DNA of 64,000 nt from Halostagnicola kamekurae (GTDB lineage Archaea > Halobacteriota > Halobacteria > Halobacteriales > Natrialbaceae). Shown piece after piece: positions 62,891 to 64,000 of the stretch; positions within the stretch are counted from its first letter, which is position 1; each line of letters begins with the position of its first letter. The position numbers and the translations under genes are program-made. The notes under the pieces were generated by a model. The model worked only from the letters and a program-made list of their open reading frames with translations. It made no database searches and had not been told where the DNA came from. Where the stretch lies: NCBI RefSeq assembly GCF_900116205.1, contig NZ_FOZS01000001.1, forward strand, positions 1,240,001 through 1,304,000, given 5' to 3'.

Positions 62891-63810
62891 TTCTGACGGT
62901 GACGCTCAACCCGGCGGTCGATCACACGCTGACCGTCGACGACTTCCCCGAGGCCGACCGGGTCGCACGGGCGAACGCCGCTCGCGTCGATCCCGGCGGA
63001 AAGGGGATCAACGTCTCGAAATATCTCGCCGAACTCGAGACCGAGACGGTCGCGACGGGCGTCGTCGGCGACTTCCTCGGTCGGTTCGTTCGCGATCGGT
63101 TGTCTGCGGGGGAAATAGAGGGCGATTTCGTCGAAATCGACGGTCGAACCAGGCTCAATACGACGATCCTGACCGACGACGCGGAGTTCAAGATAAACCA
63201 CGACGGACCGCGGGTTTCGGCGGACGCAATCGACGAACTCCTCGAGACGATCGAGCGAAACGCACCCGACACCGTGGTCGTCGGCGGCAGTCTGCCGCCG
63301 GGTCTCGGCCCCGACGCGATCGATCGAATCGCCCGCGCTAGCGACTGGGAGACCGTCGTCGACGTCGGCGGATCAATACTCGAAGCGCTCGAGGCATCGT
63401 ACGCGCTGTGTAAACCCAATCGCGAGGAACTCGCGACGGCGACCGGCCGCCCGGTGAACTCGCTCGAGGACTGTTACGACGCGGTCGAGACGCTTCGTCG
63501 AATGGGGTACGACCGGGTTATCGCGTCTCTGGGTGCAGACGGCGCGATCATGTCGACCCCGGAAGAGCGCATCCACGCGGGAGCGCTCGAGACCGAGGTC
63601 GTCGACACGGTCGGTGCCGGCGATTCGCTGCTGGCGGGCGTTCTGGCTGCGCTGGATGGTGGAGCGACGGACCGGGAAGCGTTACGAACCGGCGTTGCAG
63701 TCGCTTCGCGGGTCGTTTCGGTTCCCGGAACCGATATTCCGCCGCTCGACGAACTCGCCGGGACGACCGATCGCGTCGCCGTTTCGGCGTCGGCCGACCG
63801 CTCCAGATAG
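62887..63810 (+). CDS. pfkB: 1-phosphofructokinase
   Basis: A 307-residue PfkB-family kinase. The N-terminal MILTVTLNPAVDHTLTVDDF is diagnostic of 1-phosphofructokinases, and DPGGKGINVSKYLAELETET and DTVGAGDSLLAGVLAAL (catalytic aspartate) complete the set. It makes fructose 1,6-bisphosphate from fructose 1-phosphate, the product of a fructose PTS. It starts at GTG 62887. The remaining 190 bases of the window hold no gene but have AT-rich promoter-like sequence near 63970. Confidence 0.93.
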   Translation: MILTVTLNPAVDHTLTVDDFPEADRVARANAARVDPGGKGINVSKYLAELETETVATGVVGDFLGRFVRDRLSAGEIEGDFVEIDGRTRLNTTILTDDAEFKINHDGPRVSADAIDELLETIERNAPDTVVVGGSLPPGLGPDAIDRIARASDWETVVDVGGSILEALEASYALCKPNREELATATGRPVNSLEDCYDAVETLRRMGYDRVIASLGADGAIMSTPEERIHAGALETEVVDTVGAGDSLLAGVLAALDGGATDREALRTGVAVASRVVSVPGTDIPPLDELAGTTDRVAVSASADRSR

Positions 63811-64000
63811 TTCACGATCAGTTATGATCGAATGGACTCCATCGATGTTCGCGTGCTCGACTCTGATCGATCGATGCTCGAGTTCGGACTCCGACTACAT
63901 GCTGAATCTAACACACATTCGAAGCCGATTTTCGGTAGGCAGTTCGATAAACTTCGTGAACGCGCTAGTGTTTTATCCGGATTTTATATCCAGAAACAAT

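Noticed and set aside
1-64000. CRISPR array, rRNA genes or a replication origin
   Set aside because: No regularly spaced repeats, no rRNA-like sequence and no orc1/cdc6 gene with origin repeats were seen.

Overview
The window is chromosomal DNA from a haloarchaeon. The proteins are strongly acidic, many promoters place a TATA element about 28 bases before the start codon with no leader, and the gene set is archaeal: RNA polymerase subunits D, N and K, class I archaeal-type aldolase, isopentenyl phosphate kinase, RNase J, TmcA and RibL. The core gene order and the dense CTCGAG-rich codon use would fit the Natrialbaceae, but that placement is an inference.

Bases 1 to about 22,120 look like an accessory island ending at tRNA-Glu(CUC). 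GC content is lower here, gaps are long and AT-rich, and genes are often broken. The island is built from repeated copies of one theme: a small winged-helix (wHTH) regulator, one or two small membrane proteins translationally coupled to it, and an ABC-2 type exporter whose ATPase and permease genes overlap by exactly 8 bases. Exporter A is at 92-2621, B (reverse strand) at 3880-6415 and C at 15326-18578. Cassette D at 20221-21194 has only the regulator and two membrane proteins, and lies divergent from a CPBP-family membrane protease. A fourth, NosFY-like exporter with a Yip1-like protein is at 12079-14696. Fragments of further copies lie at 3042-3569 and 18657-18983. Remains of mobile DNA include an internally deleted IS5-type element, an orphan IS end, a decayed IS1595-type transposase, and the N-terminal fragment of a tyrosine integrase cut off by the IS5-type element just beyond tRNA-Glu.

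The main discovery candidate is a partly palindromic 15-mer, consensus TTTCYRGNYCRGAAA, found upstream of four island genes (10303, 11894, 15326, 20221). In every case its centre is 50 or 53 bases before the start codon and about 10 bases before a TATA element. Two of the four genes encode the paralogous wHTH regulators, so an autoregulated island regulon controlling exporters and small membrane proteins is a reasonable hypothesis.

From 22.1 kb to the end the DNA is core genome. It carries a metallo-beta-lactamase protein, superoxide dismutase, and the eL8-eS28-eL24-Ndk operon. TmcA, GluRS, geranylgeranyl diphosphate synthase, RNase J, isopentenyl phosphate kinase and mevalonate kinase follow. 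The large reverse-strand operon then runs tRNA-Ser, S13, S4, S11, RpoD, tRNA-Leu, L18e, L13, S9, RpoN, RpoK, enolase, S2. After it come a DUF4129/DUF58 operon, MoaA, several small haloarchaeal genes, RibL, a JAMM protease, a fused malic enzyme, a RecJ-like DHH protein and a fructose-catabolic cluster (aldolase, GlpR, 1-phosphofructokinase).
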